From contig VDMD01000007.1 in NCBI GenBank assembly GCA_007026445.1, positions 682,001-746,000 of the forward strand: a stretch of 64,000 nt of DNA. The letters run 5' to 3'. The DNA is from Schizophyllum amplum. Its lineage: Eukaryota; Basidiomycota; Agaricomycetes; Agaricales; Schizophyllaceae. Below, piece by piece: positions 9,662-21,414 of this stretch (position 1 is the stretch's first letter; each line of letters begins with the position of its first letter). A program made the position numbers and the translations under genes. Below the pieces are notes generated by a model. The model was not told the DNA's origin. It saw only the letters and a program-made list of their open reading frames with translations, and searched no databases.

Positions 9662-11407
9662 ATGGCTCGCGCGCAATCCAGACGCCTTCGGCGCATTGGC
9701 CGTCGTGCCTCGAGACCGTCCTATCTCGAACAATTGCCTTCGGAACTCTGGCATGAGGTACGCCTGACCGCTATCCCTCCCTTATGTAGCTAAAACAAGG
9801 TAACAGGTCCTGTCAAACTGCTCCGCCGAAGCCGTACTCAATGCGGCGAAGGCTTGTCGAGCTTTCCGCGACATTGTCGCGGACCGTAATCTTCACGCCG
9901 TTTCGAGGGAAAATGTCGACCTTTTTTATGCGCTGCCAGCTCCCGAAGCATTTCTAATTGAGAGCGATCCACCTGCCTTCAGGGTTTTGTGCCTCGGGCG
10001 CAAGAACTTGCTACCCTATACTCCCGAGGTCGCAGCTGGCTTCAACCTCTTTGCCACATATAAGGACTGCGGATCGGCTCCCAATATATTCGACCGCAAG
10101 GCCTCCGTGTACAGTGGTGCTTCATATGACCTGTTCATTCACGGCGGGGGCAAATGTTATGTACGTGAATCGTGCCATGGCTCTTGATGAGGCTCACGTA
10201 CACGGCTAGGTATGCGGCAAAGAAACAAGCAACTACCCACACGATCTTATGACACAGCTAAGGCTATGCTCGGTGAGTCGTACCCTGTACTGCGCGTACT
10301 CGTCTCATTGGTTTTCAGACGACCTGTTTGGGGTGTCTGCATCAGTACGTATCCGTCACCTGGGAATATGACCGTCTCCATGCTGACTCTCTTGAAAGGC
10401 ACAAGGGCTACCTCTGCCCTATGCCTATGCCAGATGAAAAGGGAACGATGCCATCTGACGCCTACCTAGTGCCATGGCTGCCCTACATTCGACGCAGACG
10501 CAAGAGATATGTACTTGTCGAGGATCTCAATCGCGCCAGGCAGGAACTGCGCGAAGCGGGCGTGGCAAATGAGGAAGGTGATCTCAGTCCGTCCCTGGAC
10601 TTGGCTGAGGTTCGTCGTCCTTCCTTTTAGTAGCGCGGATAGCGGTCTCACCACGTTCTTCAACCAGGCTTACAAGAGACGGAGCCTTATGAGAGGCAGT
10701 CTGGAATTCGTATGTTTGCAGTCCAATGAACTACCGCATACTCACTCTGCATAGTTTCACCACTACTACCAGGCCTGGCACAACCATCATTGTGGTTATG
10801 TCAGTCCCATGACCATGAGAAACCGGCGCAAGTGTGTAATGTGTCGACGAGCCTGAGGTTATGCATCGCTGATTCCTTGCGTCCTCAGAACATCTCGATA
10901 CGGACGGCGACACGGCCTGAACCTAATCAGTTTCGCCAAGAACCCCGTCGTTCGACGGACAGTCGCCGCATATAATCGGAATGTAGAATACGTGACACCA
11001 GCGGCACTGCGGGATGCAGTCAGGCGATCGGGCCTCAAGGTCCCCCCAGGCAAGGTGCAGTGCGATGTCTGCGAGCGGATCGTCATGGAGTCCGGCCTGG
11101 AGCAGCATATGCTATGCATGTAAGTCGTCATAACTCTATGTGTGATAATACACTCATGGGCTATGCAGACATCCGGAGACCGTGCCCCTCACGCGCGTTG
11201 ATTCCGCGTCAGGAGCTGAAGTACATCGTTGCGAGTCATGCCCGAAGTCTTTGGCTTGGTTTAGTCCGCAACAACTAGCAGACCATCGTCGCGTTCGGTG
11301 CGTGGATTTGACCCGTTCATGTTCTTTGCTGACAGCTCTCTAGGCATGCGTCGGTGTCTTGGTTGAGTCATAGGGCATATATCGGATGCGTCTTACAGCA
11401 CCGTTAG
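9662..11407 (+). CDS. Gene B, left copy: F-box protein with zinc-ribbon and C2H2-like ends
   Basis: Predicted substrate-recognition subunit of an SCF ubiquitin ligase. The exon chain restores frame at each junction: a basic start MARAQSRRLRR; F-box LEQLPSELWHEV joined across a ~50-bp intron to LSNCSAEAVLNAAKACRAFR; then RVLCLGRKNLLPYTPEV; a zinc-ribbon KCYVCGKETSNYPHDL with TCLGCLHQYVS; a basic stretch YIRRRRKRYVLVEDLNRA; and two C-terminal fingers, QCDVCERIVMESGLEQH and HRCESCPKSLAWFSPQQ with LADHRR. Introns of 46-58 bp near 9,768, 10,160, 10,273, 10,612, 10,710, 10,825, 11,119 and 11,297 are supported by donor signals and frame. The stop TAG is at 11,405-11,407. Its inverted duplicate is at 23,733-25,479. 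Target unknown. Confidence 0.8.
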
Positions 11408-11574
11408 TATGCTTGCAGGCCATGGACTACGACGGAAGCAGTCCGACCGCTCAGCCGAATACCTTCATGAATATGGCCATCATTACATAGACGGATAAGT
11501 AGTACTGTACATTGAAAGGAACATTATCAGACTTCGCACGAGAAACTGTCGGAACCTACGAGACATCAGAAAAC

Positions 11575-13539
11575 TCAAACATCATACATGACCAGGTACG
11601 CGGGGCGAATGGCGTCGTTGCTGTAGATCATGATATCGTCGTGGGCGAGGAAGAAACCCTTCTTCGCCATGACCTATAAAACGCGTCTGCCTTAGCATAT
11701 GGCGCAAAGCGTCGCATGACAGGTGACTCTCACCGAGTCGTAGCCACGAGGAGCCTCCCTCATGAGGGGCCGGTCGACATGCACGATTTTGGGCTTGCCG
11801 ACGACGATGTCGGCGAGAATCATGGCCTTGGTGGTCGAATTGAGCACGCGGTTCGCAGAGAACTCGTCCGCCCTGCAGTCAAGGTCCATAAGCGCTCGAG
11901 TCAGGCAGGAATGGGAGCACACTCACGTGTTGGTGGAAGACGAGGTGTAAATCGCCCGACCAAACCTATGGGCGCCCTTGAGTCAATAGGAAACGTGGAA
12001 GGGACTTCTGCACCTACGCTCCGATGGGCAACTTCTTCCCCTGGGCACTCAAGTCGAAGTCGGTGCGGATTATACTGCAGAGGCGGCACGTCACGGACGC
12101 GCAAGGGTATTGCTGTTCGCTTTCGCCAATTAGGCACTCACGGTACGTGCCGTACCAGCGGCGCGTCTCATTGCCCACAGGCAGGTTCTTGGCGGTGAAG
12201 TGACCGCGGCTCTCGACGAGGGTCCTACAAGTGTCATCAGCGGACGGTCCGTCGCACATGAGAAATTGACTTACCGGTAAGCATTGTACCTTTCCCGACC
12301 AGCAGGGAAAGGGACCAGGGCATATATCGCCTTGATAGCCGGGGGTGAACCCGTGGCATCGTCCCACGATGAGTCGAAGTCCACTTTGACTGCGTAGCGA
12401 GTCAGCGCTGCGACAAAAGAAAAACAACACTCTAGGGATCTCGCACCATCATGAAAGGCGGCGTGACCCTGCGGAACATGAGCGAGGATCGTGCCTTGCT
12501 CTCCAGCCTTTTGTTCGCAGTGAGTACCGCAGAAGACCGCGCCCGGCGCCGCAGCGCTGTGACGACAATTGAGGCACGATTTTGAGCCATGAAGGTCGAT
12601 GTTCGCGCCGTAAGGAAGACTGCTGCTGTGCGCCTGAACGCCAGCACCGTTGTCAATTTGTGACGTCTGACCAAGCCTGCATGGATAGCGTTAGATCTAC
12701 CGGAAAGCGCGATATATATATACACTGACTTCTGGTGAGCACGGCCGCAGTATTTGCTGGGCGTTCCGTCGGGGCTCGTATAGACAGGACGCTCGCAGCC
12801 GGAGATCTCACAGAGGGCTATGATTGTGATTAGTAGGGACTCAAGAGAAGTATAGCGCTGACGTACGCGGTTGATATCGGACAACGCTTGTAGGGCGCAA
12901 CCCTGCAGCAGCGGCCGTCCTGGCTTGAACAGCACAATTTTTGCCGCAAAAGAGGTGCCGTTCAACACCGTCGTTGAACTGCGGCCTCTCGTTGCATTGC
13001 TGTCGACCCTATAAGGAAGAACAGACCATAGCAGGCGATAGGGCGCTCACGATGCATAAGACCTGAGTGTTCTGAGAAGGCGTCAACTTCTGCATGACGC
13101 CCAGTAAGAAGAAGGAAGGACTCACGCGGGGATACTGAGCCTGCATATCGATGTCGATTCTGGTGTATCGGTCGAAGGGCCGAGGGAGGGAAAGCGCGGA
13201 GAAGATGGTTGGATGAGGATGGTAGGCCAGGCGAGCGCCTTTTAACCATACTCTGTGACTTTGATAATGGACTCGATGTCTTTTCCCATTGACACCACTC
13301 GGACACTGGTTGTCCGCGTTCCTGCAAGCAGTCAACCCCCATCCGCATGCCAGTCAGCAATTATGACGAACCTGTACGAGGACGTCCTCATATCTTGACT
13401 GCCATCGTGGGGTCGTCTCCGAAGGATGCGGGTCCTGCGAGCTGGAATAGCTATCTTGAACGGCAGCACGTATACGGATCATGATGCTTGCAGTAAACCT
13501 GCGCAACCGTTCAAGTACGCCATCACCGGTAGAAGCCAT
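11575..13539 (-). CDS. PARP-like Cys-rich protein, paralogue 2 (altered catalytic triad)
   Basis: Begins MASTGDGVLERL (exon 13372-13539), followed by 13247-13321 with VSEWCQWEKTSSPL. Three fingers follow: CNERPQFNDGVERHLFC; CEISGCERPVYTSPDG with KYCGRAHQ; CLNCRHSAAAPGAVFCGTHC. The linker and PARP-like region match paralogue 1: VPQGHAAF, IKAIYALVPFPAGRERYNAY, RRWYGTYREC, SVTCRLCSIIRTDFDLS, RFGRAIYTSSSTNT, AMILADIVVGKPKIVHV, PRGYDS (exon 11734-11872) and HDDIMIYSNDAIRPAYLVMY (exon 11575-11673). At the triad the His is Tyr (WYGT), the Tyr is kept (AIYT) and the Glu is Asp, so ordinary PARP activity is doubtful though an NAD-site fold may remain. Exons between 12,500 and 13,246 are uncertain; at least one exon there may be only 15 bases. 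The stop lies 37 bases beyond the inner end of the left arm. Confidence 0.78.
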
Positions 13540-14831
13540 GGGCGTACCTAGTGAGGCAGATCCTCGTCATCGGGCTCTGATGGTCAACGGCGTGCTGATT
13601 AGAACGTTACTAGGATGGCGCCTGTACACGCTGTTCAGGCGAGGCCACACAATTGCAGTTCGGAATTGCGGCTGCTGTGAGCACCGACACGCACAACAGC
13701 AGTATACTGCACTGTTAGAGAGCTCTGACTCTGCGGAGTCTGTGGAGAAAAAAAAAGTGAACATGTACACACCACGATGGCATCGAAGGCATCCAGGATA
13801 GGAAGGTTTTATCGACTGCTTCATTTGTCCTATGAGTCACATGTGAGGCCCTAGGTGTAAGGACGCCAGAGCTGTCGCACAAAGATACTTACAGACTGTA
13901 CCCTCGGCGACCCGTGCCTCACTACTAGACGTGAACTGGCTCAACCATCGGCTTAATGATGCGATTGACCCTGCAAAGCTGAGGCCAAGTCGGAGGCAGG
14001 ACATCGCCCCAGGTTCTAGTGTACGTGGTCGCAGAGCTTCTTGATCGATTGACCATCCATGAAGGCAGTCGCAGACGACTGGGCAGCGGGCCTTCAGCCC
14101 TGGGCAGCCCGATGATAGCCATGACAGCAGCGTGGAAAGAAAGTCATTGGCGGCATCTATCAGAGTCCATACAATCCATACAAGGAATGGCGACGACGCA
14201 GATACGGTTGAGGTTGAAGCTGGGTTGAAGAGAAGACGTGATCCACGTGTATGCCACGAGCATTGAATTATTCTTACATCCGCATTGGGAAGGTTTTATT
14301 TGCTCCCGTCCAAACCTTCTTTGTCTGCGCCTCGCCATGTTGTCGCCATGTCTGCACGACATACTTACGAAGGTCAAGGGCGCTCAAGAATTCATTGGGA
14401 TCGTAAGATACTAGTACACGGCGAGTACAAGTAGTACTACTACTGATGTTACACTTGTTCATTCCAACATCGATCAAGATGGTAAATGGGCGGAGACATG
14501 AGAGATGAAGAAAGACATGATGGAATGCGTCCTGTCGTAAAGCCCAGGTAAAAGTGTATCATGAAGTGGGCAGTGGCCGGGCATCGTCAAGAAGCGTGAG
14601 GAGGGATGATAAAGAAGACGAAAGCGTTTAATCATCGGCGAGGATCATGGAGGAATGGGACTAGGAAAACACTGCCTGGGGTGAGCACCGGACAGCGAGA
14701 GATATGATGGCATGATAAATAGCTACACGGTCCATCAGCGGACCCTAGGATCGCCATTGACTTCGATACTATACATGCAAGTCCCCGTCCGCCGGGGTGA
14801 CAGTATGCATACCATACACTCGCCGCGCGCA
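13540..14831. other. Gene-poor gap
   Basis: About 1.3 kb with only short frames. Minus-strand pieces near 13,567-14,122 have faint resemblance to the PARP-like linker (WPQLCRVNRIIKP) and to a GVY motif, too weak to call a fourth copy. Nothing else recognised. Confidence 0.4.
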
Positions 14832-17800
14832 TCAGTGCAGGTACTTCTCGTTCAAGGCGTGCACCTCCTTCGCCAGGTACGGCCAGCTCAGCGTGCGCGC
14901 TAGCTCGAACCGCAGCTTTTGCGGGTCGTCGCCCGCACGCTCGCGCGCCAGCTTGATCTCCCAGCCGCACAGGTTGTACAGCAGTCGCATGTTCGGCTGT
15001 ATAAGCACTGACAGTCGGCGCGAGCGGACGATGAGGTAGGCGTCGACAAGCGGTATGTTGAGATGCTTCATCGCATACGCAATCTGCGCGCTGTCATCAG
15101 TCGTTTATCATGCATAAGAACCGCAACACGGACCACAACCGTCGCACTGCGCGACACCCCGACTCGGCAATGAACGAGCACTTGTCCTCCTTCTTGGCGC
15201 GCCTTGTCAATCCAGTCGCATATTGGCTCAAGTTGGGGTTCGAGGGTGTCGATGCCGTCGTCGCAGACGCCCTTGATGTCCAGCACCTTGATGCGACCTT
15301 CGCGCTCTTCGATCCACAGCGAGCCCTGGTTGCCCTTGCCCGGCAAGAAGTGACACGCTCCGCCGCCGCCTTCGCTGCCTCCATGTTGTCCATGTCCCGC
15401 ATGCGGGGGAGGTACGAGGGCACATTCTCCTACCGACACGACGTGTGTGATCCCAAGAGCGTGAAGCATGTATACGTTTGACGCGTGGTTGCTGTGATTT
15501 CAAAATCAGGCCAAAATCTCCCAGAGAGGTCACAAACTCACAGGTTACCAAGATACAAGAAAGGCAGCACCCGGCTCGGAAAGCTGCCGTCAAATCGCGG
15601 GTCGCTGAACCACGCTTGGTGGTCCCCGCCAAAAAGACTGGGTAGCCACGGACTTGTGCTCGCCCGCGGACGGCGCACGCGCGGCTGCGGCGTCGCAGGC
15701 GTCGAGGTCTGCAAAGCCTTCTCCCCACCCATCGCGCCCATAGCAGCCCCCGCACTGCCCAGAGAAGCCGTGGAGGCTGATACTCCAAAGGACGACGACG
15801 CGCCGCCTCCAGCCAGCGCAACTGGGGGCGCGTTGGTATGTGGCCCCATGCCAGTCGCATAGCTGATACTCTTCGCGCTGGGCCTATGAGTGAGCGGCGG
15901 TTGCACGCGATGTCCCCGCGGACCCGCCGTGTGGCCGCCGCCCTCGAGCAATCGAGCCTCTACCCGACGCAGCACCCCCAAATCGGAGCTATACACGAAG
16001 AACGAACGCTTCTTCTCCACCTGAGAAAGGCCCAGTCAGTATCTCGCACCCTGAGCTTCGAACGCGCGTCTCACCTGCAGCTCGAGGTACGCCTCCGGCA
16101 GCGTCAACCCACGGAACGTCATCAACAAGAATAGCGCCGGGACAGAGCTCTCGGTGTACCCATCCGAGGAATAAAGCAACACCTTCAAGGGCCGCGTGCG
16201 GTGCGCATAGTAGTTGTATGTGAAGTCGGCATGCGGCTGCTGCTTCGATCCTGGCACCGGACTCGGACTCGGCGACGGGCTCGTCATCGAGCGTAGGCGA
16301 CCACCGCCTCCGTGTTGCTGCATGAAGCCCGCCTGCACCGCCGACGCCGTCGACCAACGCCGGCTCTTGCTGCCCGTGCTCTCGTCGTCAGCTTGATGTC
16401 CATCGGCAGGCTCCGCATGTCCATCGCGTCCGTCCCGCCCATCCCCACGCACAGCAGCCATAGGTACCGCACCAGGCGTCGCAGGAGGCGTCAACCACCG
16501 TTCCAAGAACCGCGTCACCGCCGTCAAAGAGCCAACCGTCGTCGTGTTGCTCGGCGGACTACTCGGGAACGGCAGATGGATGATGGCGTTCGCATTCGGC
16601 GGCGGACGGGTCGGCAGCGTCCACATCCCCTCCGGATCCCTGGGCGTACTGCCGTCGGCCTCCCGCGCGATCTCAGCCCGCTTGGCCGCTACACAGCGTG
16701 TCGCCCAGGCGCTCTCCAGACGGCCAAGGTGTTCCTCCGCTGCACGCAAGTTCCCCGCAGTCGGCCATGGCGCAAGATCGTGACACTCGATGGCGAGATC
16801 GTACCCATAGCCGTCACTCGGCGCGTTAGAAGGCACAAAGTTGAATGGGTCGCCCTCGGCGAGACATGACTTGAGCGTGTCCTTGATGTCCAAGCGTTCG
16901 GCCACGTCTGTAGGCAATACCGGAGAGGTCGCCCATTGTGAAAGCGGCAGGGGTTCCACGATACCCAGAGGCACATCGCTGGAATTACCGAGGAAGACTT
17001 GGCCGACTTTGGAATCAAAGTGCGTTTGGGTGGAGGAGTTCGACAGCGATAGGGGGTGGGGGGCTGAGTTCGGACGCGGCGACACGGAGCGAGACGCTGG
17101 GCGAGATGATGCAGGTGCACCTGTAAAAGCATTGAATATTGGCCGACGGGAGTTTAGGTATCGAACAGGATGGCTCGGCGGGTGCATGCATGCAGTCGAC
17201 GTATGTTGGCGCATGCCTTGCACCTCATCTTCCATGTGTTGCAAGTGACTATATGCGCATGAAAACTCACCGAATTGCATATGGGGCGGGCTAACATGAT
17301 GATCGCCACTAGACGGCAACGACGCCGACAACATGTCCCGACTGACGGCCTCTTGCGACCCATGGCTGCGCGCAATCGGTCGCGGAGTGGCCGGCGGTGA
17401 GCCCACTCGCCCATTAGCAGCCTGAGGTGACCCTATACGTAAAGCAGACGAAGGGCGGGAGGTTGGCGGCGGAGACGCTACCCTTGACGGGGATGAGGAC
17501 GCTTGTCGGTCGAGTGGCGATGGTCCGTTCCCATCCCCCAGTTCAGGCGAAGGCAGGGGCGACGCAATCGTCGGCAGCCGAGGCGCGGGCTGTTGCGGCG
17601 GCGGTGTAGGGAAGAAGCTAAGAATCTCCTTCGCCATCGTCAGCTCGCGCATCTCGTCCTTCTCCCGCTGGGCGAAGTCGATGGTCGTGTACCACTTGTT
17701 CAGGTCGTCGGTATCGGAGGAGCGCTGCGGAGATGGCGAGGGACGAGGGGATAATTCTGACGTCGCAGTACGCGAGGTCTGCGCGAGGGGTGATGATGCC

Positions 17801-19132
17801 TGCGGCTGTGGGACGACGGTAGCGTCCATGACCGCAGCAGGGATAGGCTCTGGGGCGTCTGCTTCGACTTCTGACAGCACCGACGGCGACCTGGGAGGTT
17901 CGGGAGAACCGCCATTGTGCGGTACCAACGACGGCGACATAGTCGGCGCAGCCTTGTGCAGGTCCGACGGCAGAAGACCATCCTCTGGAAAGCGCACGAC
18001 TAGCCATGGCACCTCCGCGTTCAGCTGTTGTTCGTCCGCATCCAAGACAAAGACGTTGTAATTGAGAAGCTCGGTCTCATCGTCGTCTGCGAGGTCATCT
18101 GGGCGCATACATGCAGTTAGCGTGCGCCCGCATCCATTATAAACCACGTACGCGTGTTTTCCGGGGAAGTTGCGTCTGCTGCGCGCTGCCTCTGAGCCCG
18201 TTTGCGCCTTATCGCTTCGCGGAAGCGCTCTGCAAGCCGTTGTGCGTTGACGGACGATCGCCCGTGTGGCGAGTAGACCACAATATCGCATAGAGTGGCA
18301 TAGATGGGCACTTGGATCCCGAAGTTGCGCAGGGAGATGCCGTCCGGAATGCGGGGAGGAAGAAACTCCCAGCCGTTGTCGAAAGTGGGACGGAGAAGGT
18401 CGCGAGGGTAGAACGTAGAAGTAAGGAGGATGGGTTTCTTGGACTTGCGCTTGATCCTGGACTCCGTCAACGGTCTGAAGCGCGATTAGCATGGTATAGC
18501 GTATGCATGGATGCAGCGCACTCTGTGGCAACTTCAACACTCGAGCTCGATGCTGCGGACACGGGGCTTTCTGGTGCGGGGCGTGTGTGGAGATTGGACG
18601 TCTGGATAACGGGGTGCATGTGTGGCTGCTCGTCCAGTGGGACCTTCTCCTTCTCCTCTGGCATGACCTGAATGATTTCGGGCGGCGATACGGGGTCGAG
18701 GATGTCCACGTCCATGTCGCGCTCGTCGTCTGAGTCCGAGTACGTGCTCTCGTCGCTTGAGCAGTACTCATCGCTATCTTCTCCGTACTCGAGAGCGGGC
18801 GTAGGCGGCGCAGACGCGGAGCTGGCGCGGCGGCGGGGCAGGTCTTCATCGGCGACGACCCAGAGCAGGCCACGGTAGCGCGGGACTGATGCGGGACCCC
18901 GACGTTCTGGGGAGGCGAAGAAGGTGTTCTGCGCGTGGTTGTCGCCCTCGAGACCGTGCAGGAAGGGGAAGAGGACGTGGTCCGGCGGGTGGGCGAGCGT
19001 GTGCTTGAGGTTGAGGGCGGCAAAGTCGGCGAGCGGGAGGAGCGGCGCGCGCGCGCCTGGCGCGGTGGGCAACGAGCTGATGTAGCCGTCGGGGTAGGTG
19101 AGCCCGTACGTGGGCGGGTCACTGGTGCTCAT
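14832..19132 (-). CDS. pps1: Pps1-type dual-specificity protein phosphatase
   Basis: Large protein dominated by one long exon (about 16,080-18,470). The N-terminal region carries the conserved family block HVLFPFLHGLEGDNHAQNTF. Next are an acidic Ser/Asp stretch, a block with WEFLPPRIPDGISLRNFGIQ, and long Ser/Pro-rich disordered segments. A first phosphatase-like region has LKVLLYSSDGYTESSVPAL. The C-terminal DSP domain has SRVLPFLYLGNL, LGITHVVSVGE and the signature HCRVGVSRS (HC-x5-R), split by a short intron before IAYAMKHLN, and ends NEKYLH. In yeast, Pps1 is linked to S-phase control. The start at 19,132 (MSTSDPPTYG) is preferred over an in-frame ATG 114 bases upstream because family-like sequence begins there. 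The exact splice near 18,480 was not resolved. Catalytic Cys and Arg are present, so it should be active. Confidence 0.88.
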
Positions 19133-21414
19133 CGTGCGCGTCGTCGTCGTTGTCGGCAGCGAGCAGAGGCGTTCGTCGTTGTTGTTGCCGTCGTGCTCGT
19201 CGTCGTAGGAGAAAGGGCGGGACTTATCAGAACCCCGCTCGACCATCGCCTGTCACGGGCCCACGGCTCCCGATCGGTTTCGGCACTCTGGATCGGCTAC
19301 TGCCGCGTCTCTTGTCTTCAACGCTCGTGTGCTCACGCCTTTCTGTCGGTCTATGGAGCGTTCCTGCTCGCTGCCGACGACGATGACAAGCTATTGCGCT
19401 CCGTTCATTATTCTGCATCGCCCTCCCCAGGCCCAGATCTAGTCAAGATCCTGTCCTCCGTTGTTGCTACGGAATCAAAAACAACACCAACCGCCGTTGA
19501 CTAGCCGGAGTCCGGAACCATTTGTCAGTCCTAATCAAAGGCTATCCACACTCCTAATCGCCGCCCTCATTCTTGCTGTCCGCCGCGTCCGAATGTCTCG
19601 AGGACTCCAGCCTTCTCTGCGGCAGGGTCCTCGCCAGGTCCTCGAGGGTCCTCGTCCAAGGGCCGCACACCTTGCTCACCCCCGCCCTTGTCTCTTGGCC
19701 TTCGAAACTCCCAGGCTGCCCATCTGACTCGCACGCCACCGGTCAGGAGACCCGTCTGCGCGATTGCTACGCGAGGGCACGAGAGAATGAAGTCTGTTTG
19801 TTGATCATCAACGACGCAATTACCGAGCTCGTAAGCGCGTCCTTCTCAGCCCTACGCCGCCTCCTTCGGCATTGTCTTCTAGCTCTCGAAGTTGTCTCGA
19901 AGCCTCTTGCTCATCTGACGCTCGCACGTTACTTCGGGTCTCGGGGATGCACCTTGCTGTCCGGGGTAATCGCGAGGCGCAGGTTCGTGTCCCATGGTCA
20001 GGCGTGGAGGTGGCGCTCGGAGGCTTTCATCCCAACGCACGTCTCCGCTTGCCACTTGGGCATATGTCTCTACCTACGTGGTCCGAAGGTGCTTTCTAGC
20101 TGCCATGGATCCCCTACAGACCACTCTAGCTGCTACGAGTGGCGTCGGTAGCGACGTGTACGACGCTATACGACGCTATGCGATTCCCTGTCTTCCTTAC
20201 GGACTGGATAGCTCGCTACTAGTACTACGAGTTCCACCAGAAACATCGGCTAAGCTAGCTTCGACCTGTTCGTGGAGCGTTTCACCTCTTCGGCTTCCTA
20301 TGTATCTCTTCATCGACTCCTCGCTCCCTCGCCGCACATTTTGGAGCTCACGAGTACGATGCGGGGCGGGAGAATCATCACAGTTGCGCCTCAAAAGTTT
20401 CACGGGACTGTCGGACGGAATGCTACTTACCAACGACATGAGCATCCATGTTGGACCAAAGGCAGTCTACCGCGGCGCCGGGCCTTATGCGACTTCCGCG
20501 TCCCTTCTGTTAGTATTACTTGCACACTGTTCCTAGGCAATGATGAGCGCATATCTTTCGCAGCAATGACCGCATTCCTTCCAAACGCGCCTATCTGCAA
20601 GATTGTATGTCTACCCTGTATTGCTATCCCGACCACCATCGTATCTCGTATCCCTTCATGCTGCGCAACGATGACAGAATTATGCGTGCTCCATAGCAAG
20701 ATTGTTGTCCGTCCGGTACTTATCATGGTAGTACCTGTCCGCTTACACTCTGCTAATGCCACTCGCTCGCTTCTTCCTCCCCATGGTCATTCCTTCACAT
20801 CTTCACCTCTGGCTTTCTTCCTTATTCTTGCCTCCTCTCTTTCGTCGAACCCAAGTCCTAGTAGTAGGTATCGCAGGTCACTCGGAAGGGACAAGACGCC
20901 ACATCCGGTGAATGCCGATATCACGTGGGCTGTTCAACTACACTTCCCCATCGGGAAGGTCTTCACATCTGTGTTGTTCTCTATCCAGTTCCCACGTCCC
21001 TGACGTGTCCTATGCATCCGGTCAGCATTTCGATAATCAAAAGCTCGTTGCAACGTACATGTACCCGGAGTGTTACCCATACTGCGCCTAAGCAAGAACA
21101 ATAGGGCGCACAACAATATACAGTACTTACTCTACTTCGTGAATACGCCGTACGGCATATCGGACTGATGAGTCAAAACGTGTTTCTACTATCCTCCCTC
21201 CAAAGCTCTATAGACTGTAGATATAGTCTATCCGTGACACAAAGCCATCCCAATCTACCAGGACCATGCAATGCATCGAGGATCATGTGCAACCCCAACA
21301 CCCTCTCCCGACGCGCCATTCGCATTCGCAAGCAAATATGGCTCTATCCAGGATGCTGCGAGGCAGTGCACCGCAGCGTCGGTGAGGCGCTACGGCCAAG
21401 ACCCCACCTGTTCA
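19133..21414. other. Gap of ~2.3 kb, no supported gene
   Basis: Open frames up to 243 codons exist on the plus strand (19,573-20,151; 19,994-20,536; 20,272-21,003), but they overlap in different frames, show no family motif and have no plausible exon chain. The first part must hold the Pps1 promoter. Confidence 0.4.

Larger units (their letters stand above)
6945..11538. repeat. Left arm of a ~4.5-kb imperfect inverted repeat
   Basis: Matches 23,605-28,049 in inverse orientation. It covers the first ~60 coding bases and leader of eIF3e, gene A, the A/B intergenic region, gene B and ~130 bases beyond gene B. The stretch around 8.15-8.9 kb shows no difference that I can find between the arms. 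Divergence grows toward the eIF3e end, where substitutions and in-frame indels are frequent and about 150 bases of leader differ. The outer border falls at a shared GATCTTTCCAAAAC; the inner border is near 11,538, where similarity fades. Confidence 0.95.

Noticed and set aside
13567..14122. Possible fourth PARP-like copy on the minus strand
   Set aside because: Only isolated scraps (WPQLCRVNRIIKP, a GVY motif) in frames that cannot be chained. No Cys fingers and no terminal P-x-Y-x-x-M-Y motif.
19573..21003. Plus-strand frames of 180-243 codons
   Set aside because: Overlapping frames with no family motif, no splice chain and no paralogue; probably chance openness in GC-rich DNA.
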